64,000 nt of DNA, taken from NCBI RefSeq assembly GCF_963082655.1, contig NC_081552.1, forward strand, positions 187,171,082-187,235,081, written 5' to 3'. The notes beneath the pieces are model-generated. The model ran no database searches. It was given only the letters and a program-made list of their open reading frames with translations, and had not been told where the DNA came from. The position numbers were made by a program, and so were the translations under genes. Of this stretch, positions 52,641-64,000 are shown piece by piece (within the stretch, counting starts at the first letter, position 1; each line of letters begins with the position of its first letter). Origin of the DNA: Stomoxys calcitrans. Taxonomy: Eukaryota > Arthropoda > Insecta > Diptera > Muscidae.

Positions 52641-53165
52641 AAAAAGGCATTTATTGGGCATTTGCACAATAAATACCCAAACATTGGGTATTTACCCGGT
52701 AGAAACCCAATGTAGACCTTGAAACACTCAGTGAAATCGGATTATAAGTTAGCGTTTGATGGGGCCAAGACTTGAAATCGAGAGATCGGTCCATATGGCA
52801 GCTATATACAAACCTAAACCGATCTGGGCCAAATTGCAGAGGGCTGTCGAAGGGCCTAACACAACTCACTGTCCCAAATTTCGGCGAAATAGGACAATAA
52901 ATGCACCTTTTATGGGCCCAAGACATTAAATTGAGAAATCGGTCTATATGGCAGCTATATCCAAATCTGAACCGATCTAAGCCAAAATAAGGAAGGATGT
53001 CGACTGGTCTAACACAACTCACTGTCCCATTTTAGCAAAATCGGATAATAAATGTGGCTTTTATTGGCCTAAGATCCTAAATCGGCGGATCGGCCTGTAT
53101 GGGGGCTATATCTAGATATAGACCGATATAGTCCATCTTCGAACTTAACCTGCTTATGAATAAAA
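52641..53165 (-). repeat. DINE-like repeat units, partial
   Basis: Three units of 'ctatatggcagctatatccaaatctgaaccgatct' with 'aacacaactcactgtcccaa'. No start or end structure. Confidence 0.5.
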
Positions 53166-53379
53166 AAAAAAGAAATAAGCGGTACATTAAAGTTGAACCA
53201 CCCATTTTTGCTGCATTAAAGTTGTACTACCCTAAATAATTACTCTTCAAATTTTTCTTAAGTATATACATTTACCACGAAGTTGACGAAAACAACTATG
53301 GAGGACATAGAGGTACGTCTAATAGCCACGATTTATAGAGAGCAAAAAAAGGGCTTTCGTGTTTCTACCAGCAACGGAT

Positions 53380-53700
53380 GCAAACGTGCTACTCAAGCAG
53401 AGGAGGATTTTGGTAGGCTGCATCAGCTGCCGCATAGTATAGAAAGAGGAGTTAAAGCGCTGTTTCCGTTGCTTCAGATCGGGAAATATGCAATGGAACT
53501 GCAAGTGCCCGAATAAAAAGGGAAGGAGTCTTTGTATAAGGTGTGGCAAAACGGGCCACAAAATGTAAGAGTGCAAGAACCTAATGAAATGCTGCGTTTA
53601 TTCATGGGGGGAAAGCAGACCAACAGATTACATGCCTGGAGACCGAAGCTGCAAACTCACTGAGAACAGGACATAGTGAAGTTCCTAATATAGGGGGCCC
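53380..53700 (+). pseudogene. R1-clade ORF1 (Gag-like) remnant
   Basis: CCHC knuckles in the order typical of R1-clade ORF1: CFRCFRSGNMQWNC, then CIRCGKTGHK followed by a stop where the next residues and Cys should be, then a degraded third knuckle ending around GDRSCKL. An RNA-binding role is expected for the family; this copy is broken by at least one stop and one frameshift. Confidence 0.7.
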
Positions 53701-54073
53701 ACGCTCTCTTACCGCAAACAGCGAAAGAGGAGGAAGCTGACATAAAAATTATCAGCGAACAATACGCCAATATTTCCAATGGACTATGCAGTGAAGATGA
53801 ATCTGTAACTGTTGCAGTATGGTCCCCATGCTGCACACACCTGATATATGACAGCTAACGCGAAAATGGCTTTGTATGAATTCAAACTGAAAAGCTGACG
53901 ATAATAAGCTGCTATCTCACCCCAAGCGATAGCATCGAGGTCTTTCAATAGAAATTAGATACCATCGAAGACCTTGCATGGCTCAAATAGCAAGCGGCTG
54001 AGTGGGGAATGTAATCCACGGACTCAAGAGGAAGGAGAGTATTGGAGATGATCGCACGACTTGGGATGCAAAT

Positions 54074-54362
54074 TGCAAACTTGCTCATAAACATACCACT
54101 AAGGAGCTAGGATAAACTTTTCACATATAACTGAGTGCTGTCCGATTCAAATTTTAAGATCAAATATAAGGGGCGGAGTCCGAACGGCGTGCCACAATGC
54201 GACACCTCTTGGGGGAGAAGTTTTAACATGGCATAGTATCTCCCAATTGTAGCCAGCATTAGGAGGAGATAAGCACTACTGAAAATTTTTTGTAATGTTC
54301 TCGCCAGTATTCGAACCTAGGCGTTCCGCGTCATAGACGGACATGCTAACCTCGCGGTGGCC
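54074..54362 (-). mobile_element. tRNA-derived SINE, second copy
   Basis: Same family as 287-544: minus-strand head with GAGGTTAGCATGTCCGTC and GGTTCGAATACTGGCGAG, body with the 'ggcgtgcc' and 'tagccagcattaggagg' blocks, 3' end 'gagcaagtttgcaa'. It interrupts the endonuclease region of the LINE. No clear target duplication found. Confidence 0.7.
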
Positions 54363-55119
54363 TCTAACTATCCAACTACTGGGGATATTCACCGCAAATA
54401 TTAGCGTCGCCTCCACTTTCCGTCGCCCAGGTTACGAAGGTTCTATTCCGGATGCTACCTTTGCCTCAGCAGCTATTATCCAAAAAATGGAGAGTTTTAG
54501 AGACATATACGGGAAGAGAACACCAATATATCTCGTTCTGTTTGAGAACCGATAAGAGTTCACAGCCAAGAAATATTTGCAAGTCCACCAGAAGATGGAA
54601 CGTCAGCAAGCTTGACACAACATTCCTACTAGACAAGATTGAGAGACGACTGGGAGAAGTACAAACCCGTAGAGATACTGAAGTTATTGTCGAAACCACT
54701 ATGGCGCAAATCACAAGTTTCGTGTGACAGAGCAATGCCCAAGGCGAAAACAAAATCAATTCGCTCGGCTGTATACTGGTGGAATGCTTCGATCGGTGAA
54801 TGCTGGCAAAATTGTGTAAAGACTAGAAGAAAATATACAAGAGCCAGTCGCAGAGCCGCAGCTGTAAGCGAACAAGACGCATTAAAAGCTGCTAAAGAGG
54901 AATTCCAGGCCACCATAAATAAAAGCAAGATATATAAATGGGAAGAGACGAGTCTTGATATAAATAAAACCCCTGGGAACTTAGATATAAAATCGTCATG
55001 CAAAAGCTCGGAACGAGAAAGTCAGTAGGCAAGATGGATGCGGATACCATGTACAACTTATCTATTGCATGAGATAAGAGAGGGCGACACTGAGACAAAA
55101 TCTTATTCAAACATACCTC

Positions 55120-55790
55120 TATTCACCACTCAAGAACTGCAATCCGTCGACAAGAGCCTTAAGAATAAGAAAGCACCAGACTCTGATGACATACCCGCAG
55201 AGATGAATAAAGTGATAGCAGCCAACCGTCCCAACGTACTACTCGCACTGAACAACAGTTGCCCGCTAGATGGCATATTTCCTGACACTTGTAAGAAGCA
55301 AAAGCTGATTTTAATTAGCAAAGGAAAGGTGGACCGAACATCCCCATCGTCGTACAGACCACTGTTCATGCTAGATACAGCTGGTAAACTGCTTGAGCGT
55401 CTCATTAAGCCAAGACTTGATGAAGCCATCAGACACGCGGGAGGTCTCTAAAATACAGTACAGATTTCTATCCGGGAAGTGCTCAGCATTGGTAGACACA
55501 GTGCGAGCGACACAGGACGCTAGTCTTTACAAGGCCGATTATTTTATTAGTGACCCTAGGCATCATGAATGCCTTTAACAGCCTGAGGTGGGCAGATACG
55601 ATTCAAGCTCTACCTCTTCCGGAGGTAGAGATGCATGTAGACGCAAAGACATTTGTCATATACCTAGGGGTGAGGCTGGATTCCAAGTTAACGTACTCGA
55701 CGCAAATTGAGTACGCAACAACGAAAGCAGCGGAAATAACCTTAAGGCTAGGCAGGCAAATGGCTGGCTCCGAAATATGATCACCGACTC
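55120..55790 (+). pseudogene. R1-clade reverse transcriptase remnant
   Basis: Two frames cover the domain: 55038-55451 (fingers: FTTQELQSVDKSLKNKKAPD and the SSYRPLFMLDTAGKLLE block) and 55550-55780 (palm: GIMNAFNSLRWADTI, then YLGVRLDSKLTYSTQIEYAT). The segment with the catalytic F/Y-x-D-D box is missing or unreadable between them, so the enzyme is dead. Confidence 0.75.
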
Positions 55791-55918
55791 TAAAGACACA
55801 GACGAGAGCAAGGAGAATGCTTTCGATGCACATAACAGCAGGGCTACGAGTCACATCATCATATCGCACGGTATCAGGAGAAACCGTCCTTGTAATCGCA
55901 GGTATGACCCCTCGCAAT

Positions 55919-56714
55919 TCCTTTTTTTCTCATAGTTTTCCGGGGGCGGGTTACTGGCCCAGCGCCCCAACCGCATGCGTTTTGTGGGATTGCTCGATGT
56001 GGCGAGCCGCTTGCTCCAAGATCCGACGCCCGCCCCAGCCGCCCCTAGCCTGGGAACAGACGCTGATGTTGGCCATTGGTTATTTGAAGGCGCCAATAAC
56101 TCGCCTTGTCATCTCGAGTGTCATTGGCACTCAGCATTTAATTAAAAGCCAGTGCCACCTGACTCCTCACTGAGACTCTCCTCGAAAATCGCTGGCTGCC
56201 CGCGGCCGCATTTGCAGCTACTCCGCATGAAAACGGAGCTTTCCACCATCAGCAACCTGTGGACGTGCCCGGTAGCTTTCAGCTAAACTTCCCGTGATAA
56301 CGTGGTACTTGTGAAAGCAGATGAGGCAGTGCTTGGAGTATTTGAGAGAAAGATTCTTCGTAACATATATGGACCTGTTTGCGACAATGGAGAATATAGG
56401 CGACGTATGAACCACGAGCTGTATGACGACGATAGCACAGTTACACGCATCAAAATACAACGGCCGCGTTGGCTAGTTCATGTTGTCAGAATGGATGAAG
56501 AAGCTCCAGCAAAGAAGTCTTTTAAAGGCAAACACGGTGGTACACGCAAACTGGCAACACCAAAAGCCCGATGGAAAGATCAAGTGGTGGGAGGCACCTC
56601 GAAACATGATGTCAGAGATTTTAGAATGAGCGCAGAAGATCGAGGCGCTTGGAACGTTTTCTACGTTCGGCTAGTGGAACAAATATTCTGTCATATCCAA
56701 TTAAAGTAAAGTAA
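55919..56714 (+). mobile_element. Retroposed insert with 13-bp target duplication
   Basis: Flanked by exact copies of GACCCCTCGCAAT (55906-55918 and 56715-56727), and ends 'caattaaagtaaagtaa' like a LINE 3' tail. The right part (56302-56714) encodes the C-terminal region of a different LINE reverse transcriptase family (LGVFERKILRNIYGPV, RRRMNHELY, RPRWLVHVVRMDEE, KARWKDQV, AEDRGAWN). The left part (55919-56290) is GC-rich and non-coding, apparently from another repeat, so the insert may be chimeric or carry its own UTR. It splits the R1-clade LINE. Confidence 0.75.
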
Positions 56715-56829
56715 GACCCCTCGCAATGGAGCGACACTGTATCTTTAGAGCCAAACACGACGGCTTGGATCATACTAACCTAACACAAGGTATGGAAGAA
56801 GAGATCATCCAAAGATGGCTACAGAGATG

Positions 56830-57350
56830 GTTAAACGAGGGAAGGTGGACACACCGACTTATCCGAGATATACCGGCCTGGAGAGACAGAAGGCACGATG
56901 ACTTGAACTTTTAGCTAACCCAGATGATATCCGGCCATAGGTATTTTAGGAAATAACTATATCGAATGGGTAAGTGCACATCTTACACCCGCATGAACGA
57001 CGCGTTAGATTTCGAAGACGACGCCGAACATACATCCTTTGACCACAGTTACTGGGCTGGGTAACACAGGGAACTTAAAACGCCGTCCTTCCAATCGCAG
57101 ACATGACCCCCACTGATCTCCTCGCCACGAGGGAAGGTGTACACACCGACTTATCCGAGATATACTGGCGTGGAGAGACAGAAGGCACGATGACTTGAAC
57201 TTTATCTAGCCCAAATGTTATCCGGCCATGGGTATTTTAGGAAGTACCTACATCGAATGGGTAAATGCACCGAACATACGTCCTTTGACCACAGTCACTG
57301 AGCTGGGCAACGCAGGGAATTTGAAACGCTAATTGGCGACTTTTCACCCG
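56830..57350 (+). repeat. Tandem duplication of LINE 3' coding end
   Basis: The segment 'gagggaaggtg(g/t)acacaccgacttatccgagatatac' through 'catcgaatgggtaa' and 'ccgaacatacgtcctttgaccacag' occurs twice, from about 56838 and from about 57129. The second copy preserves the reading frame of the family motif slightly better (GYFRKYLHRMGK). Confidence 0.7.
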
Positions 57351-57400
57351 ACAACATAGCACAGAAGATGCTCGAAAATGACAAATCGTAGGGGACAAAT

Positions 57401-58334
57401 GAGAGGTCTTGACACTGGACCCCCTAATTTGTTAAGCACAAATTAGGGGGTCCAGTTCGAAATAATGCGAAAGAAGTTTCGAGGTGGAATCTTTACCCAG
57501 ATACCGGGTACCGAGGTTTCGACGAATCCGATATAGATGCGTATTGCATTTTACCAACCTATCCCCCAAAAAATAAAAATATTTATATTGCTAAGTTCAT
57601 TTGCTTTACATTACAACTCAACCCCATTAAAAATCTATGAACGACGGCTAGGGGTATATAAATGGATTTAATATTTATTAGTATTAGGCAGCTTTTGACA
57701 ATAATGAATTCACAATAGAAACTTTATTTTTTTAATTAGTTAATGTAATAAAATTTAATGTCATTTACTGTCAAATAAAAGCAGACAGCTTTAGCAATTG
57801 TTTGCGTTTAATTAAAATTATCACGGCGAAAATAGCCGAGTGTAGGCTTTTGTAAACAAAAAATCTAAGCAAAAAGTTAAAATGTTTTTTTTTTCTTGTT
57901 TTGTTTTTGCAATTTTATTAACACCCTGTCGTAGCTGCTATAAATCAAATTCTCATCGCCACTGCCACCGCCTGCATGGGCATTTTAATGGCGCGGTGAT
58001 ACATTAGCATATTTTATGGACCACAATTGCCTGCGCCTCACTGCCCTGGCCCAGCATGCCAGGGTAAAACGATAACATACAGTATAAACTCTCGTTTTTA
58101 TCAGAGTTTTTTTGTGGCTCCCACCCCAATCAACCGGTGTTATCCTACTTCTCATTCCCATTCTCATTATTATTGTTACTGTTGCTGTAGATGTTTTTTT
58201 TTTTTTAAACAATATCAACATTGAAACGATTAAATTAAATTCGCTGAAGAGCAAGCAACAAAAAGAAAACAGAAACAAGCACAAATACATGTTTAAATGC
58301 TTTAATTACTTTACTGAAAGACGAAAAAATGGGA
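57401..58334. other. AT-rich spacer with a perfect hairpin
   Basis: No gene recognised. Holds the 18-bp perfect hairpin at 57415-57455, then AT-rich DNA to 57930. A mixed stretch near 57940-58200 follows, with the pyrimidine-rich run 'cattctcattattattgttactgttgctg'. Confidence 0.4.
57415..57455. repeat. Perfect 18-bp inverted repeat with 5-nt loop
   Basis: CTGGACCCCCTAATTTGT (57415-57432), loop TAAGC, and its exact complement at 57438-57455. Very stable if transcribed. It could be the end of a mobile element or a processing/termination signal. Confidence 0.8.
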
Positions 58335-59985
58335 AAACAAGTAAAAAAGATGGAGGTTTCTTCATTTTGTCATTCCGTTCGCAACACATCGAAATATCCA
58401 TTTACGACCCTATATTCGACATGTTCTTGATCAGCGTAAAAACCTAAGACGCTCTAGCCATGTCTGTCCGTCCGTCTGTCTGTTGAAATCACGCTACAGC
58501 CTTTAAAAATAGAGATATTGAGCTGAAACTTTGCACAGATTCTTTTTTTGTCCATAAGCAGTTTAAGTTCGAATATGGCCTATATCGGACTATATCATAT
58601 AGGCCGATCCTCCGATTATTATACGATTTTGGAAAATTTTGAGACCGTGAAATATGTTAGGCACTTCGACATCCCTCTTCAATTTGGATCGGTTCAAATT
58701 TGGATATAGCTACCATATAGAACGATCTCTCGATTTAAGGTCTTGGAACCATAAAAATCGCATTTCTTGTCGGATCTTGCTAAAATTTGGGACTGTGAGT
58801 TGTGTTAGGTCAGCCGACATCCTTCCTCAATTTGGCCCTGATCGGTAAGGGTTTCGGATATAAGGCCTTGGAACCATAAAAGGCGCACTTCTTGTCCGAT
58901 TTGGCCAAAATTTAGGACAGTGAGTTGTGTTAAGTCAGTCAACATCCTTCCTCAATTTAGCCCTGATCGATCCAGATTTATATATAGCTGCCATATAGAC
59001 CGAACTCTCGATTTAAAGTTTTGGACCCATTATTATCTGATCTCGCAGAAATTTGGGACCATGAGTTATGTTAGGCTCTTCGATGTATATCTTTAATTTG
59101 GCCCAGATCGGTCCAGATATGGATATAGCTGCCATATAGACCGATCTCTCGGTTTATGGTCTTGGGCTGATAAAGGATAGAAATTGTCCGATTTCGCCGA
59201 AGTTTGGAACAGTGTTAGGCTCTTCGCCATTTTTCTGCAACTTGGTCCAGATCGGTCCAGATTTGGATATAGCTGCCATATAGACTTATCTCTCGATTTG
59301 AGGTCTTGAGCCCATAAAGGGAGCATTTATTGACCGAATTCGCCGAAACTCGGGAGAGTTAGTTGCGTTAGGCTCTTCGAAAACCTTCTGCAATTTGGCG
59401 CAGATTGGTCCAGATAAAAGGCGAGAATGGGTTAAATCGATGCTTCATTTAAACACGGATCAATATGACCCATTTCCAATCCCTACCTACCTACTCTACC
59501 AGCAAGTATTTGTACAAAATGTCAAGCGCCTAGCTTCACTTCTTCGAAAGATATCGCTTTTTCACCGACGGACATACAAACGGAACAAAGCTGTTGGAAG
59601 TGATACCAAAACACTACATGCAAAATTTCAGTCAAATGGAATAAAAATTGCTGAAGAAATCAAGACACAAGATCGGTTTATATGGCAGCTAAATCAAAAC
59701 ATGGACCGATTTGGCCCATTTACGATCCCAATCGACCTACACTTATAAAAAGTATTTTTGCAAAATTTTAAGTGGCCAGCTTTACTCCTTCAAAAGTAGG
59801 TGTGCTTTCGACAGACATACGGACGGACGGACAAACGGACGGACAGACATACCGACCCGGCAAGATCGACATGCCGATCAAGAATATATATACTTTATGC
59901 GATCTCAGACGCATATTTCGAGGTGTTATAATCAGAATGACGAAATTAGTATACCCTCATCCTAAGGTGGAGGGTATAAAAATGA
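58335..59985. repeat. DINE-like repeats of two subfamilies, head to tail
   Basis: Plus-type start near 58360 ('tcattccgttcgcaacacatcgaaatat', GTCC core at 58463). Then five to six units of 'gatcggtccagatttggatatagctgccatatagaccgatctctcg'. It then switches to minus-type units ending with GGAC core 59819-59845 and terminus 'ctaaggtggagggtataaaa' at 59983. Confidence 0.6.
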
Positions 59986-61352
59986 ACATTCGTTGTAGTT
60001 GCAAAAACGGCTTGTCCTTGGACCATGTTTTGATATGGCTGCCATATGATATGATATGCAAAATTTCATTCCAATCGGGTAAGAATTGCGCACTCTAGAG
60101 GCTAAAGACGTCAAGACCAAAGATCGGTTTATATGGCTGCTATATCAAGTTATAAATCGATTTGAACAATACTTGGCACAGTTGTTGGATATCGCAACAA
60201 AACACGTAGTGCAAAATTTCATTTCAATCGGATAAGAATTGCGCACTCTAGAGGCTCAAGAAGTCAAGACCAAAGATCGGTTTATATGGGTGCTATATCA
60301 GGTTATAGACCGATTTGAACAATACTTAGCACAGTTATTTGATATAATAACAAAATACGTCGTGCAAAATTTCATTCCAATCGGATAAGAATTGTGCACT
60401 CTAGAGGCTCAAGAAGTCAAGACCCAAGATCGGTTTATATGACAGCTATATAAGGTTATGGACCGATTTAAACCATACTTGGCACAGTTGTTGGATATCA
60501 TAACAAAACACGTCGTGCAAAATTTCATTCCAATCGAATAAGAATTGCGCAATCTAGAGGCTCAAGAAGTCAAGACCCAAGATCGGTTGATATTGCAGCT
60601 ATATCAGGTTATGGACCGATTTGAACTATACTTGGCACAGTTGTTGGATATCATATCAAAACACGTCGTGCAAAATTTCATTCCAATCGGATAAGAATTG
60701 CGCACTGTAGAGGCTCAAGAAGTCAAGACCCAAGATCGGTTTATATGACAGCTATATAAGGTTATGGACCGATTTAAACCATACTTAACACAGTTGTTGG
60801 ACATCATAACAAAACACGTCATGCAAAATTTCATTCCAATCGGATAAGAATTGCGCACTCTAGAGGCTCAAGAAGTCAAGACCCAAGATCGGTTTATATG
60901 GCTGCTATATTAGATTATGTACCGATTTGAACAATACTTAGCACAGTTGTTGGATATAATAACAAAACACGTCGTGCAAAATTTCACTAAAATCGGATGA
61001 GAATTGCGCACTCTAGAGGCTCAAGAAGTCAAGACCAAAGATCAGTTTATATGGCAGCTATATCAAAACATGGACCGATATGGCCCATTTACAATACCAA
61101 CTGACCTACACTAATAAGAGGTATTTGTGCAAAATTTCAAGCGGCTAGTTTTACTCCTTCAAAAGTTAGCGTGCTTTCGACAGACAGACGGACGGACGGA
61201 CGGACAGACGGACGGACATAGCTAGATCGGCATAAAATGTCACGACGATCAAGAATATATATACTTTATGGGGTCTCAGACGAATATTTCGAGTAGTTAC
61301 AAACAGAATGACGAAATTAGTATACCCCCCATCATATGGTGGAGGGTATAAA
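59986..61352 (-). repeat. DINE-1/mini-me-like element without hairpin head
   Basis: About seven 153-bp units in minus orientation, GGAC array 61187-61217, TA core, terminus 'catatggtggagggtataaaa'. The AAGTAAAAGCG head is not present. Confidence 0.7.
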
Positions 61353-61874
61353 AACGTCTTGCAAAATTTCAGCCAAATCGGATAGAAATTGAGCCCTCTA
61401 GAAGCTCAAGAATTCAAGTCCCCAGATCTGTTTATATTACAGCTATATCAGGTTATGAACCGATTTGAACCATATTTGGCACAGTTGATGGATATCATAA
61501 CAAAATACTACGTGCAAAAATTCATTCAAATCGGATAAGAATTGCGCACTCTAGAGGCTCAAGAAGTCTAGACCCAAGATCGGGTTATATGGCAGCTATA
61601 TCAAAACATGAACCGATATGGCCCATTTACAATACCAACCGACCTACACTAATAAGAAGTATTTGTGCAAAATTTCAAGCGGCTAGCTTTACTCCTTCGG
61701 AAGTTAGCGTGCTTTCGACAGACAGACGGACGGACGGACATGGCTAGATCGACATAAAATTTCACGACGATCAAGAATATATATACTTTATGGGGTCTCA
61801 GACGAGTATTTCGAGTAGTTACAATCAGAATGACGAAATTAGTATACCCCCCATCTTATGGTGGAGGGTATAAT
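61353..61874 (-). repeat. DINE-1/mini-me-like element, short
   Basis: Two units then GGAC core 61723-61740 and terminus 'cttatggtggagggtataatg'. Joined directly to the previous element, suggesting recombination between copies or insertion of one into another. Confidence 0.68.
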
Positions 61875-62075
61875 GACTTCTACAATGATTACCATTCATT
61901 TATGGTCCGAATCGGACTATAACTTACTATAGTTCCAATAGCATAACGGTTCTTAATCAATATTCTTTGTTTGCCTAAAAAAGTGATACCGCGCCTAGAA
62001 CTCGACAAATGCGATCGATGGTGGAGGGTATATAAGATTCGGCCCGGCGGAACTTAGGACGCTATTACTTGTTAA
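61875..62075 (+). repeat. 3' end of a plus-oriented DINE-like element
   Basis: Ends 'gatggtggagggtatataagattcggcccggcggaacttaggacgctattacttgtt', the family hairpin and terminus. Confidence 0.65.
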
Positions 62076-63460
62076 AACTTAACAGGGTAAAGCGTTTTAT
62101 GCAGACGTGTGCTTGGTATAGAATGATACCATTAATCATCTTAAATCAAGTAGCCCTTGGAAGCGGCTAGTTCTACGCGTTCGACCGCTATTGTGATTTC
62201 GACAGACGGACGGACATGGCTAGTTTCACTCAGATTCGATCGATGTCGAATCGATCAAGAATATGTATTCTTTATGGGATCCCAGATCGGTATTTGGAGG
62301 TGTTACAAACGGAATGACTAGATTAGTATGCCTCGATTCTATGGTGATATGTATAAACATGCGTTGAGTTTAACCGTATTGAACTTTGTACACCTACCCC
62401 CATGGATATAAGTTGAGTTAGGTTAGGTTAAGCAGCTATATCGAAATTTGATTTGGACCAAATATGGCTCGGGCATTGAGTGGTCAAATTAGAATAAGTC
62501 ATTGTTAAATTTTGTAAAACAAAATATTGGTATTTTTGGCAGCTATATCCAAATGAAGACCGATCTGAACCATATACGACACGGATGTTGAAAAGAATAA
62601 CATAAGTCACTGTGTAAAATTTCAGTGAAATGTGATTATAAATGCGCCTTTAATGAGGCCAAGACCTTATATCGAGAGATCGGTCTATATGGCAGCTATA
62701 TTCAAATCTGAACCGATATGGGAAAATTGCGGAAAGATGTCGAAGAGCCTAACACAACACACTATTCCAAATTTGGGCGACATCCAACAATAAATGCGTA
62801 TTCTATGGGCCCAAGACATTAAATTAAGACATATGGCAGCTATATTCAAATCTGAACCGATATGGGAAAATTGCAGAAAAATGTCGAAGAGCCTAACACA
62901 ACACACTGTCCCAAATTTTGGCAACATCGAATAAGGAATGCGGCTTTTATGAGTCCACAACCTTAAATTAAAGGATCGGTCTATATGGCAGCTATATCCA
63001 AATGAAGACCGATCTGGGCCAAATTGAAAAAGGGTGTCGTAAGACCTAACAGAACTCACTGTCTTATATTTTAGCAAAATCAGGCAATAAACGCGCCTTT
63101 TATGGGCCCAAGACCTACCCCCAAACCTGGAGCGATCTGGTCCAAATTGAAGAAGGATGTTGAGAAATGTGGCTCTGCGGATCGGTCTATAAGGGGGCTA
63201 TATCAAGATATAATCCGATAGAGCCCATCTTCGAACTTAACCTGGATATAGACAAAAAAAAGAATCTGTGCAAAGTGTCGCCTTTATATTTTAATTTTTA
63301 AAGACTGTAGCGTGATTTCAACAGACAGACGGGCATGGATAAATCGTCTTCGATTTTACGACGGTCAAGAATATACGAGGTCGGAAATGGATTTTTCTAT
63401 GTGTTGCAAACAGAATAATTAAATGAATATATCACCATCCTTCGGTGGTGGCTATAAAAA
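62076..63460 (-). repeat. Decayed DINE-like repeats, other subfamilies
   Basis: An end piece at 62160-62360 ('gacagacggacggacatggc', 'ggatcccagatcggtatttgg', 'ctatggtgatatgtataaa'). Then units at 62500-63240 ('ctatatggcagctatatccaaatgaagaccgatct', 'cctaacacaacacactgtcccaa') and an end at 63300-63460 ('acagacagacgggcatgg', 'ccttcggtggtggctataaaa'). Confidence 0.55.
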
Positions 63461-63548
63461 GGTTTTTTTTTTTTTGTGAAATAACTGGAAAAACCTCTTA
63501 GAGTTCTCACAATGCAAAGACCAGGTCCACAAGATGGCCTAATATTAA

Positions 63549-64000
63549 ACCCTCCACCATAAGATGGGGGGGTATACTAATTTCGTCATTCTGTTTGTAA
63601 CTACTCGAAATATTCGTCTGAGACCCCATAAAGTATATATATTCTTGATCGTCGTAACATTTTATGTCGATCTAGCCATGTCCGTCCGTCTGTCCGTCCG
63701 TCCGTCCGTCCGTCCGTCCGTCTGTCTGTCGCAAGCACGCTAACTTCCGAAGGAGTAAAGCTAGCCGCTTGAAATTTTGCACAAATACTTCTTATTAGTG
63801 TAGGTCGGTTGGTATTGTAAATGGGCCATATCGGTCCATGTTTTGATATAGCTGCCATATAAACCGTTCATGGGTCTTGACTTCTTGAGCCTCTAGAGTG
63901 CGCAATTCTTATCCGATTGGAATGAAATTTTGCACGACGTGTTTCGTTATAATATCCAACAACTGCGACAAGTATAGTTCAAATCGGTCCATAACCTGAT
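63549..64000 (+). repeat. DINE-1/mini-me-like element, cut by window end
   Basis: Start 'aaccctccaccataagatgggggggtatac', TA core, GTCC array 63680-63729, then more than one 153-bp unit running out of the window. Confidence 0.75.

Larger units (their letters stand above)
53280..57400 (+). mobile_element. R1-clade LINE, decayed
   Basis: A non-LTR retrotransposon on the plus strand with many frameshifts. ORF1 keeps three R1-type zinc knuckles near 53455-53690 (CFRCFRSGNMQWNC, CIRCGKTGHK). ORF2 keeps endonuclease pieces (SEQYANISNGLCSEDES near 53760; FRRPGYEGSIPDATFAS near 54430; WRVLETYTG). It keeps the pre-RT segment (VYWWNASIGECWQNCVKTRR near 54780) and RT (KNKKAPDSDDIPAE, SSYRPLFMLDTAGKLLERLI, GIMNAFNSLRW, YLGVRLDSKLTYST, near 55140-55700). 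The C-terminal parts are YRTVSGETVLVIAGM (55860) and WRDRRHDDLNF (56890). It is broken by a SINE (54074-54362) and a 796-bp insert (55919-56714). Old and inactive. Confidence 0.85.

Noticed and set aside
54300..54365. tRNA gene suggested by box A/B-like sequence
   Set aside because: It is the head of a dispersed SINE also present at 287-544; it cannot fold as a complete tRNA.
55817..56173. 118-codon plus-strand frame
   Set aside because: Chimera of LINE C-terminal coding sequence and the unrelated 55919-56714 insert.

Overview
This window is eukaryotic and very repeat-rich. It looks like intergenic or heterochromatic DNA of a calyptrate (muscid-type) fly. The grounds are short GT-AG introns of about 60 nt, Tc1/mariner, BEL/Pao and Ty3/Gypsy elements, an R1-clade LINE, and dozens of dispersed repeats with (TA)n and (GTCY)n cores that match the dipteran mini-me/DINE-1 (Helentron-like) pattern. 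I recognise no host gene; every convincing coding region belongs to a mobile element. The species is an inference.

The main structure is a four-level nested insertion between 1210 and 35204. Level 1 is a 597-bp mariner-derived foldback element (TA duplications at 1208-1209 and 35205-35206) with 202-bp inverted repeats. Level 2 is an 8.6-kb BEL/Pao retrotransposon on the minus strand (1533-34925; 376-bp LTRs; duplication CACTG) inside the mariner transposase remnant. Level 3 is a 12.3-kb Ty3/Gypsy element, here Gypsy-A (5199-29987; 3.1-kb LTRs; duplication CACT), inside the BEL reverse transcriptase region. Level 4 is a related 12.5-kb element, Gypsy-B (11569-24070; 3.16-kb LTRs; duplication AACA), inside the pol of Gypsy-A. 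All three retrotransposons are on the minus strand. LTR pairs are almost identical, so the last two insertions are recent. Gypsy-B looks complete.

Gypsy-A and Gypsy-B define an unusual element type. Gag begins with a RING-H2 finger (ubiquitin-ligase type), followed by an Asn-rich linker, a Ty3/Gypsy Gag core and a CCHC knuckle plus a degenerate knuckle. Pol is reached by a predicted -1 frameshift at A_AAA_AAC followed by a small hairpin whose innermost pair differs compensatorily between the two elements. The primer-binding site is an exact tRNA-Lys type. LTRs of more than 3 kb contain gene-like pieces on the opposite strand, including one with two canonical short introns. The BEL element has a second zinc-knuckle plus aspartic-protease-like ORF after its integrase, where an env gene would sit in env-bearing elements.

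From 35.2 to 64 kb the window is a mosaic of DINE-1/mini-me-like elements in both orientations, many with tandem units of about 153 bp. It also has a LINE RNase H remnant (41.2-42.2 kb), a decayed R1-clade LINE (53.3-57.4 kb) broken by a tRNA-type SINE and by a 796-bp retroposed insert with a 13-bp duplication, plus satellite-like repeats, foldbacks and a perfect 18-bp hairpin at 57415-57455. The first 1.2 kb is the same kind of repeat mosaic and carries another SINE copy with a 9-bp duplication.
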